A model generated the notes under the pieces. The model saw only the letters and a program-made list of their open reading frames with translations. It was not told where the DNA came from and ran no database searches. Source: an uncultured Bacteroidales bacterium (GTDB lineage Bacteria > Bacteroidota > Bacteroidia > Bacteroidales > P3). Taken from it: a stretch of DNA of 64,000 nucleotides. The stretch is taken from assembly GCA_900318175.1 (NCBI GenBank), contig ONJQ01000008.1, positions 29,173 through 93,172 on the forward strand. Reading direction: 5' to 3'. Positions 44,564 to 52,940 of this stretch are shown here, piece after piece. Position 1 is the stretch's first letter; each line of letters opens with the position of its first letter. A program made the position numbers and the translations under genes.

Positions 44564-46855
44564 GTGTATACGATTTTAAAGAAAGAACTGCTTAACAGCA
44601 ACGAGATTTACCTGATGGAAGTGCGAGCCCCCTACGTAGCGCAGGGCGGCAAACCCGGACAATTCGTCATCGTCATCCCTCACGACAAAGGCGAGCGCGT
44701 GCCGCTGACCATCTGCGACATACACCCCGAACGCGAAAGCGTGGACATCGTCTACCAAGTGGTGGGCGACACCACACGCCACCTCAGCCAGATGGCTGTG
44801 GGCGACCGTCTCACGGCCATGGTCGGCCCCTTAGGACGGCCCAGCGAGCTCATCACCGCCCCCGCCGACCAGCAGCGGCAGATGCGCCTCCTCTTCGTGG
44901 CCGGCGGTGTCGGCATTGCCCCTGTCTACCCCCAAGTGAAATGGGCGCATGAGCAAGGCATCCCCACCGACGTCATTATCGGAGCACGCAACAAGAGCCT
45001 CCTCTTCTTCGAAGAGAACCTGAAATCCGTTTGCGACAACCTCTTCGTCATGACCGACGACGGCTCCTACGGCCAGAAAGGTCTTGTCACCGAAAAGATC
45101 AAGCAGCTCTGCACTGCCCCCGACGGCTCCTGGAACAGCCCTTACACCCACTGCGTGGCCATCGGCCCCCTGCCCATGATGAAGTTCGTCGCCCGCCTCA
45201 CCAAGGAGATCGGCCTCAAAACCATCGTCAGCATGAACTGCATGATGGTGGACGGCACCGGCATGTGCGGTGCCTGCCGCGTCACCGTGGGCGACACGGT
45301 GAAATTCACCTGTGTCGACGGACCCGAATTCGACGGCCACTTGGTCGACTTCGACGAGGCCGGACGCCGTCTGCGCACCCCCGATGCCCGCCGCTACCGC
45401 ATTGCCACGGCTGACGGCCATGCCGACGGACATCAATGCAACCTCAGCGCCGCCGTGACCGAGACCCTGCAGCGCCAGCGTCCCGCCGAGCAGGACCCCG
45501 CCATCCGCGCCACCAATTTCGACGAAGTCTCCTTTGGCTTCACCCCCGAACAGGCCGTGGCCGAGGCACGCCGCTGTCTCCATTGCAAAAAGCCCATGTG
45601 CGTCACCCAATGCCCCGTCAGCATCCACATCCCCGATTTCATCGCCGCCGTGGCCGCTGGCGACTTTGCACAGGCCGCGCAGGTCATTGCCCAGGACTCC
45701 TCACTTCCCGCCATCTGTGGCCGCGTATGCCCTCAGGAGACCCAGTGCGAGGGCAGCTGCATCCTGGGGCACAAAGGTCAGCCCATAGCCATCGGTGCGT
45801 TGGAGCGCTTTGTTGCCGACTGGAACCGCCAGCACAACCCCTCCCCTGTCGCCCCGCAGCCCACGCTCAATGGCCGCCGTGTGGCCATCGTGGGCTCCGG
45901 CCCCACAGGCCTCACCTGTGCCGCCGACCTCGCCAAGATGGGCTACAGCGTCACCATCTTCGAGGCGCTCCACCACCCCGGCGGAGTCCTCGTCTATGGC
46001 ATCCCCGAATTCCGGTTGCCCAAACAGAAAGTCGTAGAACCCGAAATCGACAATCTGCGCCGTCTTGGCGTGGAAATCAAGACCAACGTCATTGTGGGCA
46101 AGAGCCTCACCGTGGACGACCTCTTGGACCGTCAAGGCTTCGACGCCGTCTATATCGGCAGCGGGGCCGGACTGCCCAAATTCATGGGCGTGCCGGGCGA
46201 GACCCTCGGCGGTGTCCTCTCCGCCAACGAGCTCCTCACCCGCACCAACCTCATGCACGGCTACGACAAGGGGTACGACACGCCTGTCTTCCTGGGTCGC
46301 CGTGTCACCGTCATCGGTGGTGGCAATGTGGCCATGGACGCCGCACGCACTGCCAAGCGGCTCGGCAGCGAGGTCACCGTCATCTATCGCCGCGAGGAGG
46401 CCGATATGCCCGCCCGCCGCGAGGAGGTGCACCACGCCAAGGAGGAAGGCATCAACTTCGAGTTCCTCACCAACCCCGTCGAGTTTCTCGGCGACGCGGA
46501 AGGCAACGTCTGCGGTATGCGCTGTGTGCGCATGGCCATGGGCGAGAAAGACGAGAAAGGACGCCGCAAGTTCAGCCCCATAGCCGGCAGCGAGTTCGAG
46601 ATGGAGACGGACACCATCGTCGTGGCCCTCGGCACCAGCCCCAACCCCCTCATCAAAACCACCACACCCGGACTGGACACCGAAAGCTGGGGAGGACTGA
46701 AGGCCGACGCCAATGGGCAGACCTCGCGTCCCGGAGTGTTTGCCGGAGGCGATGCCGTCACCGGCGCCGCCACGGTCATCCTGGCCATGGGAGCCGGACG
46801 CACAGCCGCCCGCGCCATAGACCAATACCTTAACTCCCTTCCAGCCAAGCAGTAA
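44564..46855 (+). CDS. Fused NfnA-NfnB-type NAD(P)H:ferredoxin oxidoreductase
   Basis: A 763-aa fusion. Residues of about 1-285 are the NfnA/PyrK-like ferredoxin reductase part: an FAD domain (GQFVIVIPHDKGERVPLTI), the NAD part (VAGGVGIAPVYPQVKWA) and a [2Fe-2S] region (SMNCMMVDGTGMCGACRVT, with a later Cys in VKFTCVDGPEF). Residues of about 330-763 are the NfnB/glutamate-synthase-small-subunit part: Fe-S cysteines in CLHCKKPMCVTQCP and CGRVCPQETQCEGSC, FAD motif VAIVGSGPTGLTCAADLA and NADP motif VTVIGGGNVAMDAARTA. In the Nfn family the enzyme bifurcates electrons between NADH, NADPH and ferredoxin. The start is GTG at 44564. Confidence 0.92.
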   Translation: MYTILKKELLNSNEIYLMEVRAPYVAQGGKPGQFVIVIPHDKGERVPLTICDIHPERESVDIVYQVVGDTTRHLSQMAVGDRLTAMVGPLGRPSELITAPADQQRQMRLLFVAGGVGIAPVYPQVKWAHEQGIPTDVIIGARNKSLLFFEENLKSVCDNLFVMTDDGSYGQKGLVTEKIKQLCTAPDGSWNSPYTHCVAIGPLPMMKFVARLTKEIGLKTIVSMNCMMVDGTGMCGACRVTVGDTVKFTCVDGPEFDGHLVDFDEAGRRLRTPDARRYRIATADGHADGHQCNLSAAVTETLQRQRPAEQDPAIRATNFDEVSFGFTPEQAVAEARRCLHCKKPMCVTQCPVSIHIPDFIAAVAAGDFAQAAQVIAQDSSLPAICGRVCPQETQCEGSCILGHKGQPIAIGALERFVADWNRQHNPSPVAPQPTLNGRRVAIVGSGPTGLTCAADLAKMGYSVTIFEALHHPGGVLVYGIPEFRLPKQKVVEPEIDNLRRLGVEIKTNVIVGKSLTVDDLLDRQGFDAVYIGSGAGLPKFMGVPGETLGGVLSANELLTRTNLMHGYDKGYDTPVFLGRRVTVIGGGNVAMDAARTAKRLGSEVTVIYRREEADMPARREEVHHAKEEGINFEFLTNPVEFLGDAEGNVCGMRCVRMAMGEKDEKGRRKFSPIAGSEFEMETDTIVVALGTSPNPLIKTTTPGLDTESWGGLKADANGQTSRPGVFAGGDAVTGAATVILAMGAGRTAARAIDQYLNSLPAKQ

Positions 46856-46881
46856 CACTCGATAAGCAAACCCACCTACAG

Positions 46882-46918
46882 CAGAAGGATGCTCGGAAAC
46901 GAACATCCTTCTGTTTTT
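46882..46918 (+). terminator. Terminator of the Nfn-type gene
   Basis: Stem CAGAAGGATG with CATCCTTCTG around a 12-base loop, then TTTTT. It lies 27 bases after the stop. Confidence 0.9.
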
Positions 46919-46944
46919 CTGCCCTTTACGCGCTTCGCAATAGT

Positions 46945-46995
46945 GAGTTCAACGCTCGTTCAATATTGAATCAATATTGAACGAGCGTTGAACTC
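46945..46995. repeat. Intergenic palindrome, copy 2 (perfect)
   Basis: Two perfect 25-base arms (beginning GAGTTCAACGCTCGTTCAAT) around one central A. The inner part TTCAATATTGAA is itself palindromic. It lies between convergent genes, beyond both their own terminators. Confidence 0.95.
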
Positions 46996-47096
46996 GCATT
47001 TTTGGGGAGTAGAACAACTGGCCGAATACTACAGCAGAAGTCGTGAGACTGACTTAGCCTTCAAATCGGCAGTACTTCGGCCAGGAGATAAAAAAA

Positions 47097-47121
47097 GCGG
47101 ACGAGCCATTGGCTCGTCCGC
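47097..47121 (-). terminator. Terminator of the FISUMP gene at 47162
   Basis: Stem GCGGACGAGCC with GGCTCGTCCGC, loop ATT, then seven T on the minus strand (47090-47096). The 307 bp between the two genes hold only this, the Nfn terminator and the palindrome. Confidence 0.9.
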
Positions 47122-47161
47122 CCAACTATAGCATTATGAAAAACTAAAAGCAGTCTTGTTG

Positions 47162-48808
47162 TTATTTAGAAGCATTCACAATGGAACGTCCATCAGGATC
47201 GGTATAGCCCGGTGCGGGTTGAACCAGTCGGACAGAATAGCCATGCCACCAATTATTATCGTAATTTGCATAGGCCTGGCCACTGATATGGTCGCCTGCA
47301 TAATACATACCACCAGCCATAAGGTACCAATGATTCATGTCATAATCAAATCCGACATAATAAGATTCACCATAAGTTGATGAAGGAGTAGGTTGGTGAC
47401 GGGTTGCAGACCAATACCTACCATATCTATAGGTACCATAGACATCACCACCGTCTTCTACATCTTCATCTTCATCATGATATGAGGAGCCATAGCCAGC
47501 AGCAGGCAGGAACATAGCACCAGCGGCTTCCATACGGGCCCAATCTGCAACAGAATATGTATTCACAGCTGAAGGGCTAAAAGAGAGCCCTGAAGGAACA
47601 TCAGCAGAAGTCCAGTCGTCAGGCAGCAAGGCAAAGCCTTCAATTTGAGCTCTCGGCGTTGTTGTTTGATTTGTATATTGAGATGCTTGGTGACCTTGAA
47701 TACCTGTAATAATAACACGGCCTCTAAGTTGGTCGCCTGTGCTATTCACACGATAATGGAACAGATAAAACCATTCATCAGCAGTGAGAGTGAACCAAGT
47801 GTTGGCTGCATCGCCGGAGATTGACTTGTTGCCCCAATCAACAAAAGTGGTTGAAGCTGATCCTGCCCAATGTGCATAATATGGGTCATAGACATACAAT
47901 CCATACTTATCGTTTTCTAAAGATTCGGTCTCGCTCCAACAGAATAAATCAGTTGTTTGTGTTTGGCTATAACCATCACCTGACATATTTTTGCCGCCAA
48001 AGAAATCATACTGACGGTCAGCGAATTTCCATGTGCCATCGCTATGAACAGGATTACCAATGTGCTGCAGGTTGCCGCGGGAGAAGACAACCTTGTAGGT
48101 GTCGTTGCCCTGACGGTCTCCACGGACTGAGAAGTAGCCGGTCAGGCTGGTGTTCTCGGTGGGGGTGCCGGAAATGTGCATAGGCACAATGTAGTTGCGG
48201 GGCAGGGTGACAGCGTTCGTCGTGCTGACGGTGATGGTGCGGAGCTTCTGGTCATCAAGGGTGTTCTGCGTGGTGCGCATGGTCTGGATGCGGACGGTGA
48301 CATTCTTGTTCTCGAACGGGGGCAGGAAGACATAGTACTTGCGGCTGGTAGCGTTGGCTTCAACAGTCTCGCGGTCGCCAACTGCGATGTCGAGATTGAC
48401 GCGGTTATTGAGCTCTTCGCTGAGGGTGATGCTGCTGGTAGCAGTGCCGATGTTGTTGGCTTCGCCGTCGCCATAGAGGGCAGCACCGGGAACGGTGACC
48501 TCGATACCGATGATGTCATAGTCGTAGGTCGAGTTGTTGGTCCATTGCACTTCGAGCAGGGAGCAGAGGTTGTAGAACTTGAACTTCTTGGAGTCATCGC
48601 TGATGACAGCGGCGGCAGGGAGCTGGATGTTCTGCTTGCCGTCGGTGGTATAGACATATTTCTGCCAGCGGGAGAGGTGGACGGGCTGGTTGTCCGTACC
48701 AGTAAAGCCATTAGAATTGAGGGTGGTGGGATAGAAAGCATAGTAGGTAGCGCCTTCTCCTTCGTCATTCACCGCCACTTCGTAATTTCGGTCTGTTGAG
48801 GAACTCAT
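47162..48808 (-). CDS. Fimbrillin-like plus FISUMP surface protein, N-terminus apparently missing
   Basis: A 548-aa protein. Residues of about 20-220 resemble the fimbrillin-type adhesin fold (ATYYAFYPTTLN, FKFYNLCSLLEVQW, RKYYVFLPPFENKNVTV). Residues of about 225-548 are a FISUMP-like domain (KVVFSRGNLQH, TWFTLTADEWFYLFHYR, MFLPAAGYGSSY, GRYWSATRHQ, HGYSVRLVQ). A signal peptide or lipobox is not visible: the frame begins MSSSTDRNYEV, and the in-frame upstream codons (SIAILF) run back 10 residues to a TGA. Related proteins carry a lipoprotein signal before this point. So it is 5'-truncated or frameshifted, or it starts elsewhere. A promoter lies 180 bp upstream. Confidence 0.75.
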   Translation of the reverse strand: MSSSTDRNYEVAVNDEGEGATYYAFYPTTLNSNGFTGTDNQPVHLSRWQKYVYTTDGKQNIQLPAAAVISDDSKKFKFYNLCSLLEVQWTNNSTYDYDIIGIEVTVPGAALYGDGEANNIGTATSSITLSEELNNRVNLDIAVGDRETVEANATSRKYYVFLPPFENKNVTVRIQTMRTTQNTLDDQKLRTITVSTTNAVTLPRNYIVPMHISGTPTENTSLTGYFSVRGDRQGNDTYKVVFSRGNLQHIGNPVHSDGTWKFADRQYDFFGGKNMSGDGYSQTQTTDLFCWSETESLENDKYGLYVYDPYYAHWAGSASTTFVDWGNKSISGDAANTWFTLTADEWFYLFHYRVNSTGDQLRGRVIITGIQGHQASQYTNQTTTPRAQIEGFALLPDDWTSADVPSGLSFSPSAVNTYSVADWARMEAAGAMFLPAAGYGSSYHDEDEDVEDGGDVYGTYRYGRYWSATRHQPTPSSTYGESYYVGFDYDMNHWYLMAGGMYYAGDHISGQAYANYDNNWWHGYSVRLVQPAPGYTDPDGRSIVNASK

Positions 48809-48984
48809 AAAGAGGATTGCAATTGAAAAATCACGCTTTCAGCGTGAACTTTTCCGCTTCTTTTTCTCTCTTTCTTTATAAGTTTTCCTGACTTTATAGT
48901 AGGAGAACAAGAGCATCAAGCTCAGTCAATTATGTCTTCAATACATTATTTACCTAACATACATTTATTTTTATTATTCAATTG

Positions 48985-49015
48985 CAAAAGTACATACTTT
49001 TTCCGAAATAACAAC
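48985..49015 (-). promoter_or_regulatory. Promoter upstream of the FISUMP gene at 47162
   Basis: On the minus strand TTG (49013-49015), 20 bp, then TACTTTTG (48985-48992). The leader would be about 170 bases, with short frames only. One hairpin CACGCTTTCAGCGTG occurs at 48832-48846. Confidence 0.6.
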
Positions 49016-49274
49016 TTTTTCTTGAATTTAATTTTATATTATTGTCAATTTACAACATCTATTATGCTATAAATAAATGAATTTCAACACTGAACAAACA
49101 GAAAGAATCAACAGGAGAATGTTGTTAGATTTATTTGACTAAAAGGGTAGAAAGAGGATTTTTCGAGTTGAAAAAAGCATTATTGTGATGCTATTATCAA
49201 TAATAGGGCTAATTTTGCAGCACAAATTGTGGACTATTAGATGATTCCTTGTTACTTACAACAAGATGATTAAA
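49016..49274. other. AT-rich non-coding stretch
   Basis: No gene or strong secondary structure seen before the inverted-repeat element. Confidence 0.4.
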
Positions 49275-49578
49275 CCCGAATCGGTCATAAGATTTTCTTA
49301 TTTGTGCATCATACCAGTCGGCAGGACTTGCAGAGAATAGGCAGGGGACGCTCCCGTATCGAACCATGGTGTGCGCTATCATCCCCGCAGGGGTTGCAGG
49401 ATGCCACGACGCTGCAACCCTTGAAGGGTTTTGGGGTGCTGATGTGGCTATACAGGGGCGACTCTCCGCTCAGCCCTGACTATAGCATCTGTCCCCTGCG
49501 GAGCCAGCCAGTGGGCAAAATGATGTCTAAGGATTCATTGTCGGCCATGTATGGTTTCTTTCTAATGACCGATTTGGG
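49275..49578. mobile_element. MITE-like element 1 with 18-bp terminal inverted repeats
   Basis: Left end CCCGAATCGGTCATAAGA (49275-49292) and right end TCTAATGACCGATTTGGG (49561-49578) are inverted repeats with two mismatches. The same end sequence flanks 58129-58373. The 268-bp interior is GC-rich and strongly folded: CCCCGCAGGGG, GGTTGCAG/CTGCAACC and AACCCTTGAAGGGTT. It has no coding frame with family resemblance. Confidence 0.6.
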
Positions 49579-49611
49579 ATAAAAGTGTGAAGACTGAATC
49601 GGAGAAGAGGT

Positions 49612-50691
49612 CTATTGCATGCGCACTCGGGGATCCAGAAGGCCGTAGAGGATGTCGGTGAGGAGGTTGATGAGGATGAGCAGGACGCAAATGAAGAGGA
49701 TGGCTCCCATAACAACGGGGAAGTCGTACTTGTCCAGCCCGTCGACGATGACAATGCCCATGCCTTTCCAGTCGAAGACGTACTCGACAAAGACTGCGCC
49801 CGCCAGCAGTCCGGCCAACCAGCCGGAAGCGGAGGTGACAACGGGATTGAGGGAGACACGGAGAGCATGGCGGAAGATGATGCTTCGGCGCGAAAGGCCC
49901 TTGGCACGGGCGGTGCGGATGAAGTCCTGTGAGAGGGTTTCGAGCATGCTGTTGCGCGTCAGCTGGGTGAGGGTGGCCAAAGGTCGGATGCCGAGGGTTA
50001 GGGCGGGAAGGATGAGGTTTTTGAGGTCGAGATACTCACCGGTCCCGTAATCATCGACGGTGTAGAGGTTGCCAAACATGTTGAGGTGGGTCCAATCGGC
50101 AAGAACGTAGGCAAAGAACCAGGCAATGAGGATGGCCGCAAAAAAGGAGGGCAACGACATGCCAAGGGTGGAAAGGAGGAGGGCAAGACGGTCAATCCAG
50201 CTGTCCTTGTGGAGGGCGGAGAGGATGCCAAGAAGGACGCCTACCACAAGGGCAAAGGCTAATGCCACGACGGCAAGGAGGGCCGTCTGAGGGAATGCGG
50301 TTGCAATGATTTCGGAGACTTTGCGCTTGGACTGGTAGCTGCGGCGCAGGTAGGGGGCTTTGAGGACAACGGAGGTGCTGCCCAATGCGAGGAACTCGGT
50401 GCAGGGAGAATACTTGTCCGGGTCGAGAAAGAAGTAATTGGCGGGGTCGCTGTTGTTGTGGAGGGAGATGGGCAGGAGGTCGTTGAGGTAGTTGACGTAT
50501 TGGAGGGCTACGGGCTTGTCGCGCCCAAGGTCGCGATTGATAATCTCAATGCTCTCCGCATCGGCACGCTGGCCAAGCATCATGCGAGCAGGGTCGCCAG
50601 GCAGGATGTTGAAAAGGAAGAAGACAAGGGTCACTACTCCCAGCAAGACAAGGAGTCCGTAGAAAAGTCGTTTAAGGGAGTAGCGGAGCAC
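49612..50691 (-). CDS. OppB/DppB-like ABC transporter permease, orphan
   Basis: A 359-aa membrane permease of the binding-protein-dependent type used for peptides, nickel or microcin-like substrates. N-terminal helix LFYGLLVLLGVVTLVFFLFNIL is followed by a long loop (about 90 residues), then five helices; the family EAA-loop sits near FIRTARAKGLSRRSIIFRHALR. The N-terminal GDPARMMLGQRAD segment is typical of DppB. The usual OppC partner, ATPases and binding protein are not adjacent. It may work with subunits encoded elsewhere. 39 bp from tsaB on the same strand. Confidence 0.9.
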   Translation of the reverse strand: MLRYSLKRLFYGLLVLLGVVTLVFFLFNILPGDPARMMLGQRADAESIEIINRDLGRDKPVALQYVNYLNDLLPISLHNNSDPANYFFLDPDKYSPCTEFLALGSTSVVLKAPYLRRSYQSKRKVSEIIATAFPQTALLAVVALAFALVVGVLLGILSALHKDSWIDRLALLLSTLGMSLPSFFAAILIAWFFAYVLADWTHLNMFGNLYTVDDYGTGEYLDLKNLILPALTLGIRPLATLTQLTRNSMLETLSQDFIRTARAKGLSRRSIIFRHALRVSLNPVVTSASGWLAGLLAGAVFVEYVFDWKGMGIVIVDGLDKYDFPVVMGAILFICVLLILINLLTDILYGLLDPRVRMQ

Positions 50692-50730
50692 TATTTGAAT
50701 GTGTTAATTTGTTAATCTTCTCACTGCTAT

Positions 50731-51423
50731 TTAATGTAAGCCGCGGACTACGGATTTCTTGGCCACAAAGTCCTTGAGGTAATAGGGCTGGAAGTAGGCC
50801 ACGTCCTCGGTTTGGCCTTGCTGCAACTTGGTCATTGCGACGGTACGCATGCCCGAGGCTGAGATGAGGAAATTGTCGGCATAACGGGCGTTGGGATGGG
50901 TGCCGAGGATGGGGCGCGTCTTTTCGGCTCCGTCGCCAATGAAAGTCACCTCTCCCCTATCAAGAAAAGTGTCGTAGATGCCGGGGGTGATAATGTCGGC
51001 ACTGACGGGCTTGAGCTCGTCAGTGGGCGAGGCGAAAAAGGCAGTGTAGCACTCCATGCGGCGGGCGTCAATCATAGGGCATACCATGCCTTCGTATGCC
51101 GGATGCTGGGCGTAGAACTGGGAAGCCATGCTCTGCAACGTAGGCACGGAGAGCAACGGTATGCCGAGGGAATAACAGATTCCCTTGGCAGTGCTGACAC
51201 CGATGCGGAGGCCCGTATAGCTACCAGGACCGGAGGAGACACAGACGGCGTCGAGCTGACGGGCAGTAATTCCGCACATGGCGTAGAGCCGGCCAATGAG
51301 GGGCGAGAGCTGCGACGAGTGGGCATTGGGTTGGTCGGTATGGAGTTCGGCAAGGATGCCGTCGCCGCCGGCAAGGGCGACTGAGCAAACAGCCGTAGCA
51401 GTTTCGATAAGCAGGAGATTCAT
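50731..51423 (-). CDS. tsaB: tRNA threonylcarbamoyladenosine biosynthesis protein TsaB
   Basis: A 230-aa protein of the ASKHA fold that supports TsaD in making the t6A modification at position 37 of ANN-decoding tRNAs. The start at 51423 (MNLLLIETATAVCSVAL) is canonical; the frame extension to 51453 adds a non-conserved tail. Family segments: DAVCVSSGPGSYTGLRIG and STAKGICYSLGIPLLSVPTLQ, then PMIDARRMECYTAFF. Near lolA-like and folE genes on the same strand. Confidence 0.95.
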   Translation of the reverse strand: MNLLLIETATAVCSVALAGGDGILAELHTDQPNAHSSQLSPLIGRLYAMCGITARQLDAVCVSSGPGSYTGLRIGVSTAKGICYSLGIPLLSVPTLQSMASQFYAQHPAYEGMVCPMIDARRMECYTAFFASPTDELKPVSADIITPGIYDTFLDRGEVTFIGDGAEKTRPILGTHPNARYADNFLISASGMRTVAMTKLQQGQTEDVAYFQPYYLKDFVAKKSVVRGLH

Positions 51424-51498
51424 TTTGAATGTGTCGATTCGTTGATTTGTCAATGCGCCAAGAAGACGATGGGCTGCGTGGACGCACTTAGAAAAAAA

Positions 51499-52146
51499 TT
51501 ACCGCATGTCGACCACCTCGACACCGGGATGGGACTTGGTGCTGAAGGTGAAGTCGGCATCGGAGGCTTTGGTGTTCTTGAAGTTGGAGATGGTGTAGAC
51601 CCCACGTGAGGAGTCGAAATTGTGTTGTTCCATCTTCTTGAGAATACCGGTCTTGGAATTGATGTAAAGGCGTATTTTGTGATAGGAGCGGGCCTTCATG
51701 GGCTGGAGGTCTACAATGGCGGTGCCGTCGTTCTCCTCACGGATAAACTTGGCACGGAAGGATTTGGAGTAGTTGGCAAGCAGACGGGCAGGATTGGTGA
51801 TGTCGTCGTCGGTGTCGGACATGGGCGAAACGACAACCTCCTTGTTGGGCTGGTTGTACTGCCACACGGCGCGACCGTCGCAATAGATTTCGAGGCCGGA
51901 GGTCTTGACACGGTAGCGGGGGGCGTTGTAGAGAATGTCCACCTTTTGGCGGAAGGATTCCTTCTTGTCGGCGTCGAGGTTCACCACCGTGACGGAGAAA
52001 CTGACGGTGCCGGACATCTTGGCCGAAGCCTTTTTCAGCAAGGCGGCAGCGGTCTGGTCCACAGCTCCCGAAGCCGTATGTGTAAGCTGGGCAAAGAGCG
52101 GCATGCCGCACAGCAATGCCATAAGCAGAATGAAAAGCCTTTTCAT
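51499..52146 (-). CDS. LolA-like outer-membrane lipoprotein carrier
   Basis: A 215-aa periplasmic protein starting at the ATG 52146 with signal peptide MKRLFILLMALLCGMPLFAQ. The mature part has the half-barrel pattern of LolA: ALLKKASAKMSGTVSFSVTV, VDILYNAPRYRVKTSGLEIY, GRAVWQYNQPNKEVVVSPM and the C-terminal SKTGILKKMEQHNF and DADFTFSTKSHPGVEVVDMR. It may carry lipoproteins from Lol-type permeases such as the one at 41714 to the outer membrane. Confidence 0.88.
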   Translation of the reverse strand: MKRLFILLMALLCGMPLFAQLTHTASGAVDQTAAALLKKASAKMSGTVSFSVTVVNLDADKKESFRQKVDILYNAPRYRVKTSGLEIYCDGRAVWQYNQPNKEVVVSPMSDTDDDITNPARLLANYSKSFRAKFIREENDGTAIVDLQPMKARSYHKIRLYINSKTGILKKMEQHNFDSSRGVYTISNFKNTKASDADFTFSTKSHPGVEVVDMR

Positions 52147-52169
52147 AGAGCGGAACAATTAATGGGTTA

Positions 52170-52775
52170 TCAATGAAGGTTCACACCGATGATGTGCATG
52201 AACTCCTCGCGGGTCTTGGGGTCGTTCATAAAGGCACCCGTGAAGTCGCTGGTGGTGGTGACGGAATTCTGCTTCTGCACACCACGCATGGACATGCACA
52301 TGTGCTGAGCTTCGATGACCACAGCCACGCCAAGGGGATTGAGCACCTCTTGAATGCAGTCCTTGATCTGCTTGGTGAGACGTTCCTGCACTTGCAGACG
52401 GCGGGCATAGGCATCCACCACACGGGGAATCTTGCTAAGGCCGACAATAGTGCCGTTGGGAATATAGGCCACATGGGCTTTGCCCACAAAGGGCACCATG
52501 TGGTGCTCGCAGAGGGAGTAGAGCTCAATGTCCTTCACCACAACCATCTGTTTATAGTCCTCGTGGAACATGGCCGACCGCAGTATCTCTTTCGGATCAA
52601 GGTCATAGCCGTTGGTGAAGAAGAGCATCGCCTTGGCAATGCGTTCAGGCGATTTCAGCAAGCCCTCGCGCTCAGGGTCCTCACCCAGCAGCCGCAATAT
52701 AGACTTGTAGTGTTCTGCCATTTCATGAACACACTCTTCGTCGTATTTGTCTATTTTTTGGTATCCAAGTTCCAT
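52170..52775 (-). CDS. folE: GTP cyclohydrolase I
   Basis: A 201-aa enzyme converting GTP to dihydroneopterin triphosphate at the head of folate synthesis. Zinc ligands are the Cys and His in [15 protein letters not shown] and the Cys in [11 protein letters not shown]. Other segments: [16 protein letters not shown] and [16 protein letters not shown]-like [16 protein letters not shown]. Complete. Confidence 0.97.
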   Translation of the reverse strand: MELGYQKIDKYDEECVHEMAEHYKSILRLLGEDPEREGLLKSPERIAKAMLFFTNGYDLDPKEILRSAMFHEDYKQMVVVKDIELYSLCEHHMVPFVGKAHVAYIPNGTIVGLSKIPRVVDAYARRLQVQERLTKQIKDCIQEVLNPLGVAVVIEAQHMCMSMRGVQKQNSVTTTSDFTGAFMNDPKTREEFMHIIGVNLH

Positions 52776-52940
52776 AGTCTAATTATTTTGTGTTTATTAA
52801 CGCGGATTTATTGTTTAAAGTATATATAACAGCGTTTTTTTACCCCCTTCTCACTATTATCATCCTTGTTGTCGATAGCGGACGAGTCTGCCAGAAAGCA
52901 ACCATTGTCAAGACAAGAAGGGCTCCCATGCGTTTCATTC

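Noticed and set aside
45436-46833. 465-codon frame within the Nfn-type gene
   Set aside because: Shadow frame rich in Arg, Pro and His; the overlapping frame encodes the clear enzyme.
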